Shown here one piece after another: positions 7,195 to 15,485 of a DNA stretch of 32,002 bases. Below the pieces are notes generated by a model, which saw only the letters and a program-made list of their open reading frames with translations, had not been told where the DNA came from and did not search any database. Positions within the stretch are counted from its first letter, which is position 1. Every line of letters begins with the position of its first letter. Position numbers and translations under genes: made by a program. This DNA is from an uncultured Alteromonas sp. (lineage in GTDB: Bacteria > Pseudomonadota > Gammaproteobacteria > Enterobacterales > Alteromonadaceae). The stretch covers positions 1 to 32,002 of the forward strand of contig NZ_CAJXQY010000045.1 of NCBI RefSeq assembly GCF_913058315.1. The letters run 5' to 3'.

Positions 7195-7974
7195 TTATAC
7201 CCAGCCTGCATCGATTATCAGCGTTTGCGCTGTCATCATTTTGCTATCGTCAGCGGCGAGAAATAATGCCGCGTTGGCAATATCGATGGGTAACAGGGTT
7301 TCATGAATACACTGGGCCTGTTGTACTTCCTGAACAATTTCAGGACCAGCCCAACGGGTCATCTGTCTCTCGGTCATCACCCAACCCGGAACCAGCGTGT
7401 TCACCCGAATATGCTCGGGACCAAGTTTAGCGGCCAGGGTACGGGTCAGGCCATCAATTGCTGCTTTCGCCGTCGTATAAACGGGCATGCAAGTTTGCTT
7501 CTGGCGCCAGCTTACCGACCCCATATTCACAATACTGCCACCACCGCAGCGGCGCATTTGCTCGACAACCGCTTGGGCGGCAAAAAAACTCGGACGCAGA
7601 TTTACATTAATGCGATCATTCCAGTATTCCTCGTCCACCTCTTCAAATTCGTGACGGGTATCATCGGCCGCATTGTTAATCAGCACGCTAATGTCGCCAT
7701 GCAGTTTTGCGGCCTCACTGATAGCCCCTTTAAGGGCATTAAGGTCGCGCAAATCGCACTCAATAAAAGTGGCCTGGCCTTTTCCGGCCTGCGCTATTCG
7801 TTCTACCAATGCCTGACTTTTGTCTACATTGACATCAACAAAACACACCCGGGCTCCCTGTGCACAAAATCGTTCCACCATAACCTCGCCAATACCTGTT
7901 CCACCGCCGGTAATAAATACGCTGCGGTTGTTCAGGCTTGGATAACAGGCTGAAGTATCAGACGACTGGGTCAT
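7195..7974 (-). CDS. SDR-family aldose 1-dehydrogenase (L-arabinose/D-xylose type)
   Basis: This 259-residue short-chain dehydrogenase is complete. The NAD(P)-binding TGGGTGIG is at residues 22-29, the DLRDL acidic motif near 74, NNAADDTRHEF near 100-110, and the catalytic set N125, S153, Y166 and K170 (YTTAK). It ends in IIDAGWV. The opening YPSLNNRSVFITGGG, NNA-DDRH-like block and DAGW ending closely recall Caulobacter crescentus xylose 1-dehydrogenase XylB as I remember it. It should oxidise a free aldopentose or galactose to its lactone. Next to arabinan hydrolases, L-arabinose is the likeliest substrate, which is inference. It lies 62 bp downstream of the GntR gene, probably in one transcript. 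Confidence 0.85.
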   Translation of the reverse strand: MTQSSDTSACYPSLNNRSVFITGGGTGIGEVMVERFCAQGARVCFVDVNVDKSQALVERIAQAGKGQATFIECDLRDLNALKGAISEAAKLHGDISVLINNAADDTRHEFEEVDEEYWNDRINVNLRPSFFAAQAVVEQMRRCGGGSIVNMGSVSWRQKQTCMPVYTTAKAAIDGLTRTLAAKLGPEHIRVNTLVPGWVMTERQMTRWAGPEIVQEVQQAQCIHETLLPIDIANAALFLAADDSKMMTAQTLIIDAGWV

Positions 7975-8036
7975 AAAAAAATCACCATAGATGATGGCTC
8001 AGTACACACCAACTTTCGTTATTAAATAATAATTTG

Positions 8037-8756
8037 TTACGCTGACAGTTCAGATTCAGCAATCTTCAGCTCAATGTAAGCCATTGCTTCATCGATCAGA
8101 TACGCCATCATGTTTTTGGCTCGCTCTGCTTCACCATTTTTGATCGCCTGATAAATCTTGCGATGTTCGTCGGCGATGGTTTGCAGGCTGTCCTTTGCGT
8201 TAGTCGTATACTGGAAGCTTACATTTAAAGCGGTGCTGATGAAATCCCTTAGCTGGTAGAAAAAGCGATTGCCACTGGCAAGTAAAATGGCCGTATGAAA
8301 CTCTAAATCGGGCTGATGGATAGAGCCGTCGGTTTGTGCAGCGTTATCCATGGCATTTAAAGCCAGCTCAATTTGCGCAATGGCTTCTGGTGAACCATGT
8401 TTAGCGGCCAGCGCTGCCGCTTGCGGCTCAATGGCCAGGCGCATCTGCAAAAACTCTTTCAATACCAGCAAGGACGGGCTGCTTTCAAACATCCACCCCA
8501 GCACACTGGTATCGTATAAATTCCAGTTTTCGGGCGGTTCAACCCGGATCCCCTGCCGCGGCCGGGAGGATATTAACCCCTTCGCTGCCAGCATTTTCAC
8601 CGCTTCACGTACTGCGGTACGACTGATGCCATACTCGGTACAAAGCTGAGCTTCAGTTGGAAGACCAGAGCCTTCGCCATAGACTCCTGCAATAATCGCT
8701 TTACCCAGTTCATTGGTAACGCGTTGCGACAGATTTAAATTCTCAATTCGCGCCAT
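8037..8756 (-). CDS. FadR-subfamily GntR transcriptional regulator
   Basis: This 239-residue repressor-type protein has an N-terminal winged helix (about 8-74; GLPTEAQLCTEYGISRTAVREAVKML carries the recognition helix, and ISSRPRQGIRV is the wing). A C-terminal FCD ligand domain (about 95-230) follows, with likely metal ligands D150, H154 (DLEFH) and H198 (EHRK). FCD-type GntR proteins usually sense organic acids, including aldonates and uronates. It is the first gene of a gntR-SDR pair and is divergent from the SSS symporter. I propose that it binds the three similar palindromes at 7019, 8968 and 15412. The ligand may be an arabinose or uronate catabolite, but this is not shown by sequence. 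Confidence 0.88.
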   Translation of the reverse strand: MARIENLNLSQRVTNELGKAIIAGVYGEGSGLPTEAQLCTEYGISRTAVREAVKMLAAKGLISSRPRQGIRVEPPENWNLYDTSVLGWMFESSPSLLVLKEFLQMRLAIEPQAAALAAKHGSPEAIAQIELALNAMDNAAQTDGSIHQPDLEFHTAILLASGNRFFYQLRDFISTALNVSFQYTTNAKDSLQTIADEHRKIYQAIKNGEAERAKNMMAYLIDEAMAYIELKIAESELSA

Positions 8757-8967
8757 GGATTATAATCTTTCTGCTTACGGCCATAACCACGGATAATATC
8801 ATATTTATCGGCGGTACCTGTTGGCTTTATTGTTAATATATTTGTTCACATCATAGAGTTGTAAGCCCCCAACGTGCAAGCGTTTAAAATTGATCCAGCA
8901 CTAAAAACAATCTATTAACCCCATTATGGAATTTAACGCTGTTTTAACAAAAAGCTTTTCATTGCCC

Positions 8968-8984
8968 ATATTGTAATATAATAT
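8968..8984 (+). promoter_or_regulatory. GntR-type operator-like site overlapping the -10 box of the SSS symporter gene
   Basis: ATATTGTAATATAATAT contains TATAAT in the transcription direction of the symporter gene, 44 bp before its start. The complement matches the 7019 site over 13 bases. The 271-bp intergenic region (8757-9027) also holds a perfect AAAAGCTTTT palindrome just upstream, near 8950-8959. Confidence 0.6.
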
Positions 8985-9027
8985 TTTTAATTATTTTGAG
9001 CTGACATCATGGTATCAGGATTTTTAC

Positions 9028-10656
9028 ATGGTTGAATTAAGTACACTCGACTGGCTGGTTCTGGCTGGATTTTTTATTTTGTTACTGGGCGTGGTCGGAA
9101 TGTCCATGCGACAAAAAGAAGAAGATACGGCCGATTATTTTCTTGCCGGTCGTAACGCCAGCTGGCTGGTAATCGGTGCCTCTATCTTTGCCTCGAACAT
9201 TGGCTCAGAGCACCTCGTTGGCCTATCAGGCTCAGGGGCTCAGTCGGGTATGGCACTGGCTCACTGGGAACTTCAGTCGTGGATCATCCTGCTCCTTGGT
9301 TGGGTTTTCGTTCCCTTTTACTGGAGCAGTAAAGTGTACACTATGCCGGAGTTCCTCGAACGCCGGTACAATTCAGCCTCGCGTACCTTTCTATCCGTAA
9401 TTTCACTCGTCAGTTATGTACTGACCAAAGTTGCGGTGACCGTTTATGCCGGGGGGATTGCCTTTAAAACCATCCTCGGCATCGACAGCATCTGGGGTAT
9501 CGACTTCTTTTGGATTTCCGCTTTAGGTCTGGTCATCATTACCGGTATCTACACTGTACTCGGTGGTATGAAGGCGATTATGTGGACTTCAGTATTGCAA
9601 ACCCCGGTACTGATAATCGGTTCAGTGTTCATTTTGGTAATAGGCCTTGACCAGGTCGGCGGCTGGTCGGAAGTTGAGCGCATTAACGACGCTAACCTGC
9701 ACCTCATTCGCGCAGCCAGCGATGTGGACTTCCCCTGGCCTGGCATTATTTTCGGCTCTTTTATTATCGGCTTTTGGTATTGGTGTACCGACCAATATAT
9801 TGTACAACGCGTATTATCAGCCAAGGGCATCAAAGAAGCCCGTCGTGGTACCATGTTTGCCGGTTACCTGAAATTACTGCCAGTATTCATTTTCCTGTTC
9901 CCGGGCATGATTGCGGTTGCTCTCAAAGAGAAGGGCATTATCAACTACGCCAGTGCTGACCAGGCGTTCCCAACGCTGGTAGCCGAACTATTACCTTCCG
10001 GGGTAAAAGGGATTGTTATCGGTGGTCTGGTTGCTGCGCTGATGAGTTCACTGGCATCGCTGTTCAACTCTTCCGCTACGCTGTTTACCATTGATTTTTA
10101 TAAGAAATTCAAACCGGAGTCCAGCGAGAAGCATCTGCTAAAAGTGGGCCGTCTCGCCACTATCGTCATTGTGATCCTGGGCATACTCTGGATCCCGGTA
10201 ATGAGCTTAATTGCCGATGTCTTGTATGAGTATCTGCAAAGCGTACAGTCGCTTATTGCCCCGGGTATTGCTGCGGTATTCCTGCTCGGTCTGGTAAGTC
10301 GTCGAATTACACCGGCGGCCGGCTATGCAGGTCTGGTTTCGGGTTTTGTACTGGGTATGATCAGACTGGTCATGCTGCCGTTTAAGGACAGCCTGGCAAA
10401 CACCAGCTTTGCCTGGATTGTGGAGATGAACTGGCTGTACTACTGTATTTTACTGTTCGTACTGGTCACCATCATTATGATTGTGGTGAGTATGTTCACC
10501 AAAGCGGCCAGTGAAGAGAAGCTGCAGGGCCTTACCTTCCGAACTCTGGGCAAGGGCACCATGAAAGAGGTTGTCGAGGGCCTCGATAAATGGGATTACA
10601 TTCATACGGTGGGTATTCTGGGTATCACTGCCTTTATTTATATCCGCTTCTGGTAA
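9028..10656 (+). CDS. Na+/sugar symporter, SSS family (SGLT-like)
   Basis: This 542-residue inner-membrane protein has about 14 helices. It keeps the SGLT hallmarks: DYFLAGRNASWLVIGASIFA near residues 36-55, ASNIGSEHLVGLSGSG near 55-70, DQYIVQRVLSAK near 255-266 and the ALMSSLASLFNSSATLFT Na+-site helix near 340-357. It is clearly paralogous to the symporter at 162-1724, but His follows Glu where vSGLT has the sugar-binding Gln (GSEHLVG against SAEQ-IG), which suggests another sugar. L-arabinose or another pectin-derived sugar is inferred from the neighbours. AGGA stands seven bases before the ATG. It is divergent from the GntR gene, and its promoter carries the shared operator. Confidence 0.9.
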   Translation: MVELSTLDWLVLAGFFILLLGVVGMSMRQKEEDTADYFLAGRNASWLVIGASIFASNIGSEHLVGLSGSGAQSGMALAHWELQSWIILLLGWVFVPFYWSSKVYTMPEFLERRYNSASRTFLSVISLVSYVLTKVAVTVYAGGIAFKTILGIDSIWGIDFFWISALGLVIITGIYTVLGGMKAIMWTSVLQTPVLIIGSVFILVIGLDQVGGWSEVERINDANLHLIRAASDVDFPWPGIIFGSFIIGFWYWCTDQYIVQRVLSAKGIKEARRGTMFAGYLKLLPVFIFLFPGMIAVALKEKGIINYASADQAFPTLVAELLPSGVKGIVIGGLVAALMSSLASLFNSSATLFTIDFYKKFKPESSEKHLLKVGRLATIVIVILGILWIPVMSLIADVLYEYLQSVQSLIAPGIAAVFLLGLVSRRITPAAGYAGLVSGFVLGMIRLVMLPFKDSLANTSFAWIVEMNWLYYCILLFVLVTIIMIVVSMFTKAASEEKLQGLTFRTLGKGTMKEVVEGLDKWDYIHTVGILGITAFIYIRFW

Positions 10657-10664
10657 ACAGCCAG

Positions 10665-10692
10665 GCCGGTGCTTCGTCACCGGCTTTGCTTT
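10665..10692 (+). terminator. Terminator between the symporter and esterase genes
   Basis: GCCGGTG and CACCGGC form a perfect 7-bp GC-rich stem around CTTCGT, followed by TTTGCTTT. It starts nine bases after the symporter stop. The T-run is interrupted, so it may act as a partial terminator in an operon with the esterase. Confidence 0.75.
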
Positions 10693-10706
10693 AAGCCCCC
10701 TGCCCG

Positions 10707-10720
10707 GGTGATTAATCACC
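10707..10720. promoter_or_regulatory. Perfect 14-bp palindrome just before the esterase ribosome site
   Basis: GGTGATTAATCACC is fully symmetric. It ends three bases before the AAGGAG of the esterase gene. It could be an operator, or an RNA stem that shields the ribosome site. Confidence 0.4.
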
Positions 10721-10734
10721 ACCAAGGAGACGTT

Positions 10735-11646
10735 ATGCGAAGACTACTCATGGTAATGTTATTGATAACCTCTCCGGTAATGGCAACAACGTATAAAGTG
10801 TATTACCTCGGTGGCCAGTCCAACATGGAAGGCTTCGGTGAAAACAGTGATTTACCCGCACAGTACCGCACGCCATTAACTACAGTGCCGATTTTCCAGG
10901 GGAATCCGGTGGCCGACTTTAAACCCCATGGTGGTGTTGGCCTGTGGGAGGTTCTGCAACCGGGGTTTGGTCGTCAGTTTTCGGCTACCCCCCAGGCTAA
11001 CCAGCGCTCTGATTATTTTGGTCCGGAACTCAGTTTTGGCCATCGCATTGCTACACTTCACCCGCAGCACAATGTTGCCCTGATTAAATATGCCCTGGGC
11101 GGCTCAGCGCTGGGCTATGGAGTGGGCAATAACTGGTATCCGGACTATCGCCGTGGCAATGGCATCAACCAGTACGACCACTTTTTAACCACACTCCGGG
11201 AAGCTTTTGCCGCACGAGATATTGACGGCGATGGTGAGCCAGACACCCTTGAGCCAGCGGGCATTATCTGGATGCAGGGGGAGTCGGATGCATACGACAG
11301 TGAAATCACCGCCAAACGCTATTCAGACAACCTGAAAAACATAGTAGCACTGTTCAGGGCCGCCCTTCGCAAGCCCGATTTGCCTGTTGTATTAGGCAAA
11401 ATTACCGATTCAGGAATGGACCCTGAAGACGGCCTCAGAATGAACTGGGGCAGCGTGGTGCAACAAGCGCAACTGCACTTTGTTGAACAGGACAGCTGCG
11501 CCGCTTTGGTCACCATCACCGAACACTTCACCCACCTTAACGATGGCTGGCACTATACCTCTGAGGATTACCTCACATTGGGCAATGCCTTTGCTGAGCG
11601 TATTACCCAACTGGAAAGTCAGTGTGCAACACGCTCGCCACAATAG
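10735..11646 (+). CDS. Secreted carbohydrate esterase, SASA/CE6-like SGNH fold
   Basis: This 303-residue protein has a signal peptide (MRRLLMVMLLITSPVMA) and the sialate O-acetylesterase/acetyl-xylan esterase domain. The nucleophile is S29 in YYLGGQSNMEG. The family block WMQGESDAYD is at 179-188, and D270/H273 in NDGWHYTSEDY complete the catalytic set. A DIDGDGEPD loop (162-170) may bind Ca2+. It should remove acetyl groups from plant or algal glycans in the periplasm; acetylated pectin is likely here, acetyl-xylan possible. The start at 10735 was chosen because AAGGAG stands five bases upstream and the signal peptide begins there, although the frame is open further upstream. Confidence 0.85.
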   Translation: MRRLLMVMLLITSPVMATTYKVYYLGGQSNMEGFGENSDLPAQYRTPLTTVPIFQGNPVADFKPHGGVGLWEVLQPGFGRQFSATPQANQRSDYFGPELSFGHRIATLHPQHNVALIKYALGGSALGYGVGNNWYPDYRRGNGINQYDHFLTTLREAFAARDIDGDGEPDTLEPAGIIWMQGESDAYDSEITAKRYSDNLKNIVALFRAALRKPDLPVVLGKITDSGMDPEDGLRMNWGSVVQQAQLHFVEQDSCAALVTITEHFTHLNDGWHYTSEDYLTLGNAFAERITQLESQCATRSPQ

Positions 11647-11669
11647 GCCAGAGATACAGTCAACCTGAC

Positions 11670-13013
11670 CTAGTCTTTTACCGGTAAACCACTGGGCACG
11701 CTTTGCGGGATCCACTCCAGCTGCTCCATGACGTTAAAATCGGTTAATGACTCCAGGAATGCCAGTAAATCATTCACTTCTGCCTCGCTAAGCGATACCG
11801 GCTGCAGGTCGTTGGCATCTATCACTATTTGACGCAGACTGAGGTCGTCATAGCCAATCAGATCATCGGCATCCAAATCATCCCGCGATGGTTTGACTAA
11901 CTGACTGGGATCATAATTTTCCAGGGCGGTGAGAGGATCAAGGTGATGCATTACAATGCCGCGCAGCGTGGCATAAGCGCCGGTATGACCATATGGCGCC
12001 GTTAACGCCACGTTTCGTAAGGAGGGTGTTCTGAATTTGCCCCAGTCTTCATCATTACGAGTTGCTTCTGCCCTGCCCCGGTCCTGATGAGGCGTTCTGC
12101 CCTCGCCCCCCGGCCCTACCTGTGGAATAGCGATGCCGTAAAACTGATGGTCGGTCTGGAATTTACCGCTATGACAACTGCTGCAATTCGCTGCGCCGTA
12201 AAATAAATCCATACCACGCAACTGCTGCGCCGTTAGTGCCTCAGAGTTGCCACGAAGGTATGCATCGAAGGGGCTGTTATCACTCCGGAATGCGACGGTT
12301 TGAAAGGCGGCCACCGCATTCGCATAGTGCTGAATCTGAATATCTGCCGGGCTATTGACATCACTGAAGGCCGCATCAAATAAACTCACATAATCCGGAT
12401 TGACCCGCAGCCGCTCCATATAAGCATTCCACAGCGGCGGGAAGCTATTATTGCGGGAGAGAATCAAACGGGCGACGATTTCATTTTCAATCGGATCGCC
12501 AAGCATTTCGTTTTGATTAAGAATGGGAAACAGTGCCTGGCCAGCCAGCACGTTATCCAAGTCTGGGGGCGTATCACGATTGGCTGCAGTATTAACCTGC
12601 CCATTCGCTTCAAAGTGAATACCATTCCAATTCATATGAGTAAACTCTTTAGCGCCGAGGTTATAAAGATGCGGTGCATGCCGGCCGATACGTCCTTCAA
12701 CCGCATCATCTCCCTCACCGGTGTTGCGATAACGGCCTAATCCACTCCCCCCCTCTCCGACACCTAATGACAAACCGTCACCACTGAATGTCAGCGGACT
12801 GTGGCAGGTTGCACAGGAAATATTCTTATTGCCACTCATGATTTTATCGAAAAATAACAGACGACCCAGCTCAACCAGTTCTTCGCTGGGCGCGCCATTG
12901 TAGTGGTAATCAGTGTCGACGACGGGTGAAGGCAACTCATCAGCCTGGCCAGTATGTACAACACCAAACAGCAGCGTACTCAGACCAATTAGCGGAGATT
13001 TGAATTTCATCAT
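11670..13013 (-). CDS. Di-haem cytochrome c peroxidase/MauG-family protein
   Basis: This 447-residue periplasmic protein begins with a signal peptide (cleavage probably after TGQA near 24). It has two c-type haem sites, CATCH at 67-71 and CSSCH at 277-281. The family's LGRLLFFD start, FRTPSLRNVALTAPYGHTGAYATL near 340-365 and a C-terminal ALTDF-like helix with LLAFLESLT are present. Members reduce peroxide or carry out MauG-like oxidations with electrons from cytochromes. Its link to pectin use is unclear. It might scavenge peroxide, or take electrons in the same respiratory branch as the GMC dehydrogenase (inference). Two start codons stand in tandem after AAGGA, and 13010 is as likely as 13013. 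It converges on the esterase gene with only 23 bp between. Confidence 0.88.
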   Translation of the reverse strand: MMKFKSPLIGLSTLLFGVVHTGQADELPSPVVDTDYHYNGAPSEELVELGRLLFFDKIMSGNKNISCATCHSPLTFSGDGLSLGVGEGGSGLGRYRNTGEGDDAVEGRIGRHAPHLYNLGAKEFTHMNWNGIHFEANGQVNTAANRDTPPDLDNVLAGQALFPILNQNEMLGDPIENEIVARLILSRNNSFPPLWNAYMERLRVNPDYVSLFDAAFSDVNSPADIQIQHYANAVAAFQTVAFRSDNSPFDAYLRGNSEALTAQQLRGMDLFYGAANCSSCHSGKFQTDHQFYGIAIPQVGPGGEGRTPHQDRGRAEATRNDEDWGKFRTPSLRNVALTAPYGHTGAYATLRGIVMHHLDPLTALENYDPSQLVKPSRDDLDADDLIGYDDLSLRQIVIDANDLQPVSLSEAEVNDLLAFLESLTDFNVMEQLEWIPQSVPSGLPVKD

Positions 13014-13108
13014 TAATTCCTTTTAAGGGCGGCTTTATATCAGTCAGCCGAAAATAGAAGAAGACTCCAGGTGTACAAAAATTAAACAGCAAATAAAAGG
13101 CCAATTTT

Positions 13109-13342
13109 TTATATAAGATAATTCATAGAGTTAAATTTCAGGTCATGTGTAGCTGTAAAAGAAAGCGACAATAATTGCCCGTTCCTCTGAACCTTTGGAC
13201 CTTTTTGGTGCAATGAAACTTCATTTGTGGTTAACGGTCTGGATGAAATTGTCAGCACTTTGCCCAGTAATGGCGTAATCTCGCAGGCAACTACCGAGCC
13301 CCCTTCATCTTCTGTCGCAATCTGTTGGTATCGTTTTGCCAT
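13109..13342 (-). CDS. Hypothetical 77-residue protein (uncertain)
   Basis: This open frame starts MAKRYQQIATEDEGG and ends NSMNYLI, with no signal peptide, membrane helix or motif I recognise. It fills most of the 400-bp stretch between the peroxidase gene and the AEC permease gene, divergent from the latter. Codon use looks ordinary, but only a weak ribosome site precedes the ATG. It may be a real small gene or chance. The rest of the stretch (13014-13108) is AT-rich, and I see nothing else in it. Confidence 0.35.
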   Translation of the reverse strand: MAKRYQQIATEDEGGSVVACEITPLLGKVLTISSRPLTTNEVSLHQKGPKVQRNGQLLSLSFTATHDLKFNSMNYLI

Positions 13343-13413
13343 CCACGTTACTCTGAATTCTCGCTTATTCTTTGCCTTGCGGTTATCCGCACTGCCTCAG
13401 AGACAGGATTGTC

Positions 13414-14316
13414 ATGTCAGACAGCTACACGTTATTGCCTATTATTGAACGGATTTTTTCCACGGTATTTCCGTTATTTATTATGGTGCTGGTGGGGTTT
13501 TTGTATGCCCGCAAAACCGACTCTGATATGGGCGTAGCCAACCGCATCAATATCGACATCTTTGTGCCCGCGCTGATTTTCTCTGTTATGGCCTCCAAAT
13601 CCTTTGATCTGTTCAGCTACCTCGACCTGATGCTGGGTACATTCCTGATGGTCGTCGGCTCAGGCCTGCTGGCCCTGCCAGTTTGCAAGTGGCTGGGAGT
13701 CTCAGCCAAAACCTATGCTCCGCCGACCATGTTTAACAATTGCGGTAACCTGGGATTGCCACTGGCTTTACTGGCCTTTGGTGAGGCCGGTTTAAGTGCC
13801 GCCATTGCGATGTTCCTGGTCAGTACCCTGCTGCATTTTTCCCTCGGCGTGTATATCCTGCACGACAAGGCACAGCTGAAAACCCTGGCCACTAACCCCA
13901 TGGTCATGGCAACCGCCGCCGGATTGGTGTGGAGCCTGTCGGGCTGGACACTGCCGGTATGGGCCAGCACGCCTATTGATATGCTCGGTCAGATATCCAT
14001 TCCACTGATGCTGTTTGCGTTGGGTGTTCGTATGACAGATGTGGACTTTGCGGACTGGCGCTCCGGCTTATTTTGGGGATTATTCGGGCCATTAACCGGT
14101 TTTATGGTGGCTTACCCGTTCGCCTTGCTGGCAGGGTTATCCAGCGACCATACGGCGTATTTTGTGCTGTTTTCAGTATTGCCACCGGCCGTGCTCAATT
14201 TCATGCTGGCAGAGCGCTACAAACAGGCGCCACACACGGTGGCGTCTATCGTACTCCTTGGCAATATCGCCAGTCTGGTCGTCGTACCGGTGACCTTATT
14301 TTTTGTCCTCGACTAG
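13414..14316 (+). CDS. AEC (auxin efflux carrier) family permease
   Basis: This 300-residue inner-membrane protein has about ten helices in two similar halves. PLFIMVLVGFLYARK (about 20-34), NIDIFVPALIFSVMA (about 46-60), TMFNNCGNLGLPLALLAFG (about 108-126), ISIPLMLFALGVRM (about 202-215) and SVLPPAVLNFMLAERY (about 258-273) match the bacterial AEC pattern. Known members move malate, malonate or other organic anions. The substrate here is unknown; a carboxylate product of sugar oxidation is possible. The start at 13414 has AGGA seven bases upstream, and upstream in-frame codons lack a ribosome site. Its stop codon overlaps that of the convergent GH43 gene within the tetranucleotide CTAG. Confidence 0.82.
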   Translation: MSDSYTLLPIIERIFSTVFPLFIMVLVGFLYARKTDSDMGVANRINIDIFVPALIFSVMASKSFDLFSYLDLMLGTFLMVVGSGLLALPVCKWLGVSAKTYAPPTMFNNCGNLGLPLALLAFGEAGLSAAIAMFLVSTLLHFSLGVYILHDKAQLKTLATNPMVMATAAGLVWSLSGWTLPVWASTPIDMLGQISIPLMLFALGVRMTDVDFADWRSGLFWGLFGPLTGFMVAYPFALLAGLSSDHTAYFVLFSVLPPAVLNFMLAERYKQAPHTVASIVLLGNIASLVVVPVTLFFVLD

Positions 14317-15347
14317 TCGGTCTGGTCTGCAAAAAAGACCGGGAATCCTTCCGCGTCCCAGTATATGACCCGGGCCCTGGCATGGCGATTGGGGTCTGTC
14401 AGTGGTGTGCCTCGTAAGATTTCATAATCACGACTATGGTAAATCATCAGGTCGGTGTGACCATCCTCGGCTTTAACAAAGCTGTTATGGCCAGGGCCAT
14501 AACGTCCGGCCGCCGCGTTGGTCGCGAATACCGGCTCGGCTTTTTTCTGCCAACTGGCCGGATCCAGTAAATCGGCGTTTTCATCGGCCCACAGCAACCC
14601 CATCGCATAGCGGTGATCGGTGGCACTGGCCGAATAAGTAATCAGTACCCTGCCATGGCGAACAAGTACGGCGGCACCTTCGTTAACTTTATAACCGGCA
14701 ACTTCCCAGTCCAGCGTAGGTTCGCTGAGCAAAGTCACGGTATCGAAGTTGATCGAGGTAGGCGAGTCCATCTCGGCTATCCATAACGCCGAGTTGTAAC
14801 TACGGCTGGCATCCTGCTGTGCCCACACCAGATAACGTTTGCCGCCATGTTGAAAGGTTGTGGCATCCAGCGAGAAAGAATCAACCGGCGTCTGAATGCG
14901 ACCGGCTTCAATCCATTCTCCGTCCATTGGGTTCGCGGCGGTATTTTTCAGCGCATACATCCGGATACTCCAGGGCTGGTCTACGTCGCCGGCAGCGAAA
15001 TAGATGTACCAGTCACCGTCAACCTCATGCAGTTCCGGCGCCCAGATATTAATACTCATCGGCCCTTTGTCGTTCTTGCGCCAGATAACCTTAGGCTCGG
15101 CAATTTTCAAATCATTGAGCCGGCAGGCCGAACGAAGTTCAATTTCATCGAACTTCGGCGATGTGCCGATAAACGTATAACATCGGTCTTCGTGCTGTAC
15201 AATCCACGGGTCAGCCCGTTGCACAACAATAGGATTATCAATCGGTTCCAGTGGCGCTGCCAGAGCCGTTGTAAGCGTAAATAACGCAATGAGTGCACTG
15301 CTAATTCGCCGGCCGCTGCGCAGCACCGTTTTTAATTTATACATCAT
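14313..15347 (-). CDS. GH43 exo-alpha-1,5-L-arabinofuranosidase-like (subfamily 26 type)
   Basis: This 344-residue secreted five-bladed propeller has a signal peptide ending ALA near residue 30. The three GH43 carboxylates are visible: base D46 (QRADPWIV), pKa modulator D161 (FSLDATTF) and acid E223 (YKVNEGAAV). The GRYGPGHNSF block near 288 and YHSRDYE recall Streptomyces avermitilis Araf43A-type enzymes, which release arabinose from the ends of arabinan. The subfamily is assigned from memory of motifs. It is divergent from the endo-arabinanase gene, and the pair share a promoter region with the GntR-type site at 15412. AGGA precedes the tandem ATG start. Confidence 0.87.
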   Translation of the reverse strand: MMYKLKTVLRSGRRISSALIALFTLTTALAAPLEPIDNPIVVQRADPWIVQHEDRCYTFIGTSPKFDEIELRSACRLNDLKIAEPKVIWRKNDKGPMSINIWAPELHEVDGDWYIYFAAGDVDQPWSIRMYALKNTAANPMDGEWIEAGRIQTPVDSFSLDATTFQHGGKRYLVWAQQDASRSYNSALWIAEMDSPTSINFDTVTLLSEPTLDWEVAGYKVNEGAAVLVRHGRVLITYSASATDHRYAMGLLWADENADLLDPASWQKKAEPVFATNAAAGRYGPGHNSFVKAEDGHTDLMIYHSRDYEILRGTPLTDPNRHARARVIYWDAEGFPVFFADQTD

Positions 15348-15411
15348 AGCGAGTCCTTGTTTTTAAAAATGAATGGGCAATTGCGGTTGCGCAGTTGCTA
15401 ATCAATTATTA

Positions 15412-15427
15412 ATATTGTATTACATAT
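15412..15427 (-). promoter_or_regulatory. GntR-type operator-like site in the divergent GH43 promoter
   Basis: ATATTGTATTACATAT differs at one base from the 7019 site. On the minus strand it includes TACAAT, a good -10 for the exo-arabinosidase gene. Its central GTATTAC holds the GT-N3-AC core of FadR-type operators. It may control both divergent GH43 genes. Confidence 0.62.
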
Positions 15428-15485
15428 TTAACATGATTATTGCTACACTAAGCAAGTTCTTTTGCAGGTGCTTACAGAGGTAAAA

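Noticed and set aside
7303..7953. Plus-strand open frame of 216 codons opposite the SDR gene
   Set aside because: The minus-strand SDR has all family motifs; the antisense frame has no recognisable domain or start signal.
10669..10734. N-terminal extension of the esterase from an ATG at 10669
   Set aside because: It would start inside the terminator stem; AAGGAG and the signal peptide point to 10735.
14847..15284. Plus-strand open frame of 145 codons opposite the exo-arabinosidase gene
   Set aside because: Shadow of a complete GH43 gene with all three catalytic carboxylates.
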